A DNA stretch of 6,863 nt from Desulfobacteraceae bacterium (GTDB lineage: Bacteria > Desulfobacterota > Desulfobacteria > Desulfobacterales > Desulfosarcinaceae). The translations under genes were made by a program, and so were the position numbers. Below, one piece after another: positions 6,210 to 6,863 of the stretch. Numbering within the stretch: position 1 is the first letter of the stretch; each line of letters begins with the position of its first letter. Location: NCBI GenBank assembly GCA_027025615.1, contig JALVQM010000077.1, positions 1 to 6,863 on the forward strand, in the 5' to 3' direction. The notes under the pieces are model-generated. The model was not told the DNA's origin. It made no database searches and saw only the letters and a list, made by a program, of their open reading frames with translations.

Positions 6210-6863
6210 ATGGCAATAAACTGGTTCAAAAAGAAAACACCGCCCAACCAACCAGATTCACCTCAACCTGATGAAGTATCTTCAGAAGCCGGTTCCGGCA
6301 AGCGGGAAACAGAACAGCCCCAGGCTGAAGGTCAAGAGCAAGTGCCCGGCAATGGTCAGCAGCCTGAAGACCGGTCCGAGGCAACCCCTTTGGAGGAAGA
6401 CACAGATCGTCCCAGCAGACCGGGCTTGATGGCCCGCTTGAAACGGGGGTTGGCAAAAACCCGCAAGATTCTGACTACCGACATTGATGATCTTTTTCGC
6501 GGCAGAAGAGCGCTTGACGATGAAATGCTTGAGCAGCTCGAAGAGCTTCTGATAACTTCAGACATGGGCGTTCAAACCACCATGGATCTGATTGCCGCGG
6601 TCAGCAAGAAAGCACGAAAAATAGACGGGGCCGATGCTCTCAAAAAAGTGTTGAAAGAAGAAATACTTGCTCTTTTTGAAAATCTGGAAACCGAACATGA
6701 TCCCATTGTCTCCAGGCCCCAGGTAATAATGGTCGTCGGAGTAAACGGTGTCGGTAAAACCACAACTATCGGCAAACTGGCGGCAAAGGCCGCTGATGAG
6801 GGGCAAACCGTTTTAATTGCGGCCGCCGATACATTCAGGGCGGCAGCTATTGAACAACTCAGC
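6210..6863 (+). CDS. ftsY: Signal recognition particle receptor FtsY, N-terminal part (3' end outside window)
   Basis: FtsY is the membrane-associated SRP GTPase that receives ribosome-nascent chain complexes from Ffh/SRP and passes them to the Sec translocon. The first 218 codons are present and open to the last base. Residues 1-9 (MAINWFKKK) are short, basic and hydrophobic, fitting a membrane-binding tip. Residues ~10-70 are a low-complexity linker rich in Glu, Gln, Pro and Asp, the variable A domain. The N domain (~72-165) includes GLMARLKRGLAKTRKIL and LDDEMLEQLEELLITSDMG. The GTPase G domain begins with G1 GVNGVGKTTT (177-186) and the DTFRAAAIEQL element (207-217), close to the FtsY form. 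The remaining G motifs lie beyond the window. AGGG at 6200-6203 is six bases from the ATG, and smc ends 11 bases upstream, so co-transcription is likely. Confidence 0.96.
   Translation, partial: MAINWFKKKTPPNQPDSPQPDEVSSEAGSGKRETEQPQAEGQEQVPGNGQQPEDRSEATPLEEDTDRPSRPGLMARLKRGLAKTRKILTTDIDDLFRGRRALDDEMLEQLEELLITSDMGVQTTMDLIAAVSKKARKIDGADALKKVLKEEILALFENLETEHDPIVSRPQVIMVVGVNGVGKTTTIGKLAAKAADEGQTVLIAAADTFRAAAIEQLS

Overview
The window looks like chromosomal DNA from a bacterium, most likely a Desulfobacterota (former deltaproteobacterial) or related Gram-negative lineage. Two things suggest this. The Smc C-terminal ATPase half has the form SGGEKALAAIAFVFAIF...KPASFCLLDEIDAPLDDANV, which I associate with that group. 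The gene order smc-ftsY is also known from delta-proteobacteria and Firmicutes. This placement rests on remembered family patterns, not on a search. Base composition is moderate and even, and I saw no sign of recent transfer.

Layout: all genes are on the + strand. (1) Positions 1-331 hold the 3' end of a polar amino-acid ABC transporter substrate-binding protein. (2) Positions 332-690 are a 359-base gap with no convincing gene. It carries a perfect 13-bp stem-loop just after the binding-protein gene and weaker inverted repeats. (3) Positions 691-1701 encode the inner-membrane permease, unusually long because of an extra N-terminal membrane helix and a beta-rich domain. (4) Positions 1698-2429 encode the GlnQ/HisP-type ATPase, overlapping the permease by 4 bases (GTGA). 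(5) A strong intrinsic terminator at 2448-2478 closes the transporter operon. (6) A short intergenic stretch with a candidate promoter leads into (7) smc at 2623-6198, complete at 1191 residues. (8) ftsY starts 11 bases later at 6210 and runs off the right edge with its first 218 codons.

How the genes work together: the first block is one amino-acid uptake system. A periplasmic binding protein delivers substrate to the permease, which is driven by the ATPase. The hairpin between the binding protein and the permease is the usual kind of site for keeping the binding protein in excess over the membrane parts. The second block is housekeeping: Smc is the ATPase of the bacterial condensin that compacts and segregates the chromosome, and FtsY is the signal recognition particle receptor that targets membrane proteins for co-translational insertion. 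Their close spacing implies co-transcription rather than a shared biochemical job.

I find no mobile element, CRISPR array, tRNA, rRNA or new multi-gene system. The most unusual point is the extra domain in the permease, whose sequence pattern resembles a barrel-sandwich (lipoyl/biotinyl-like) fold.
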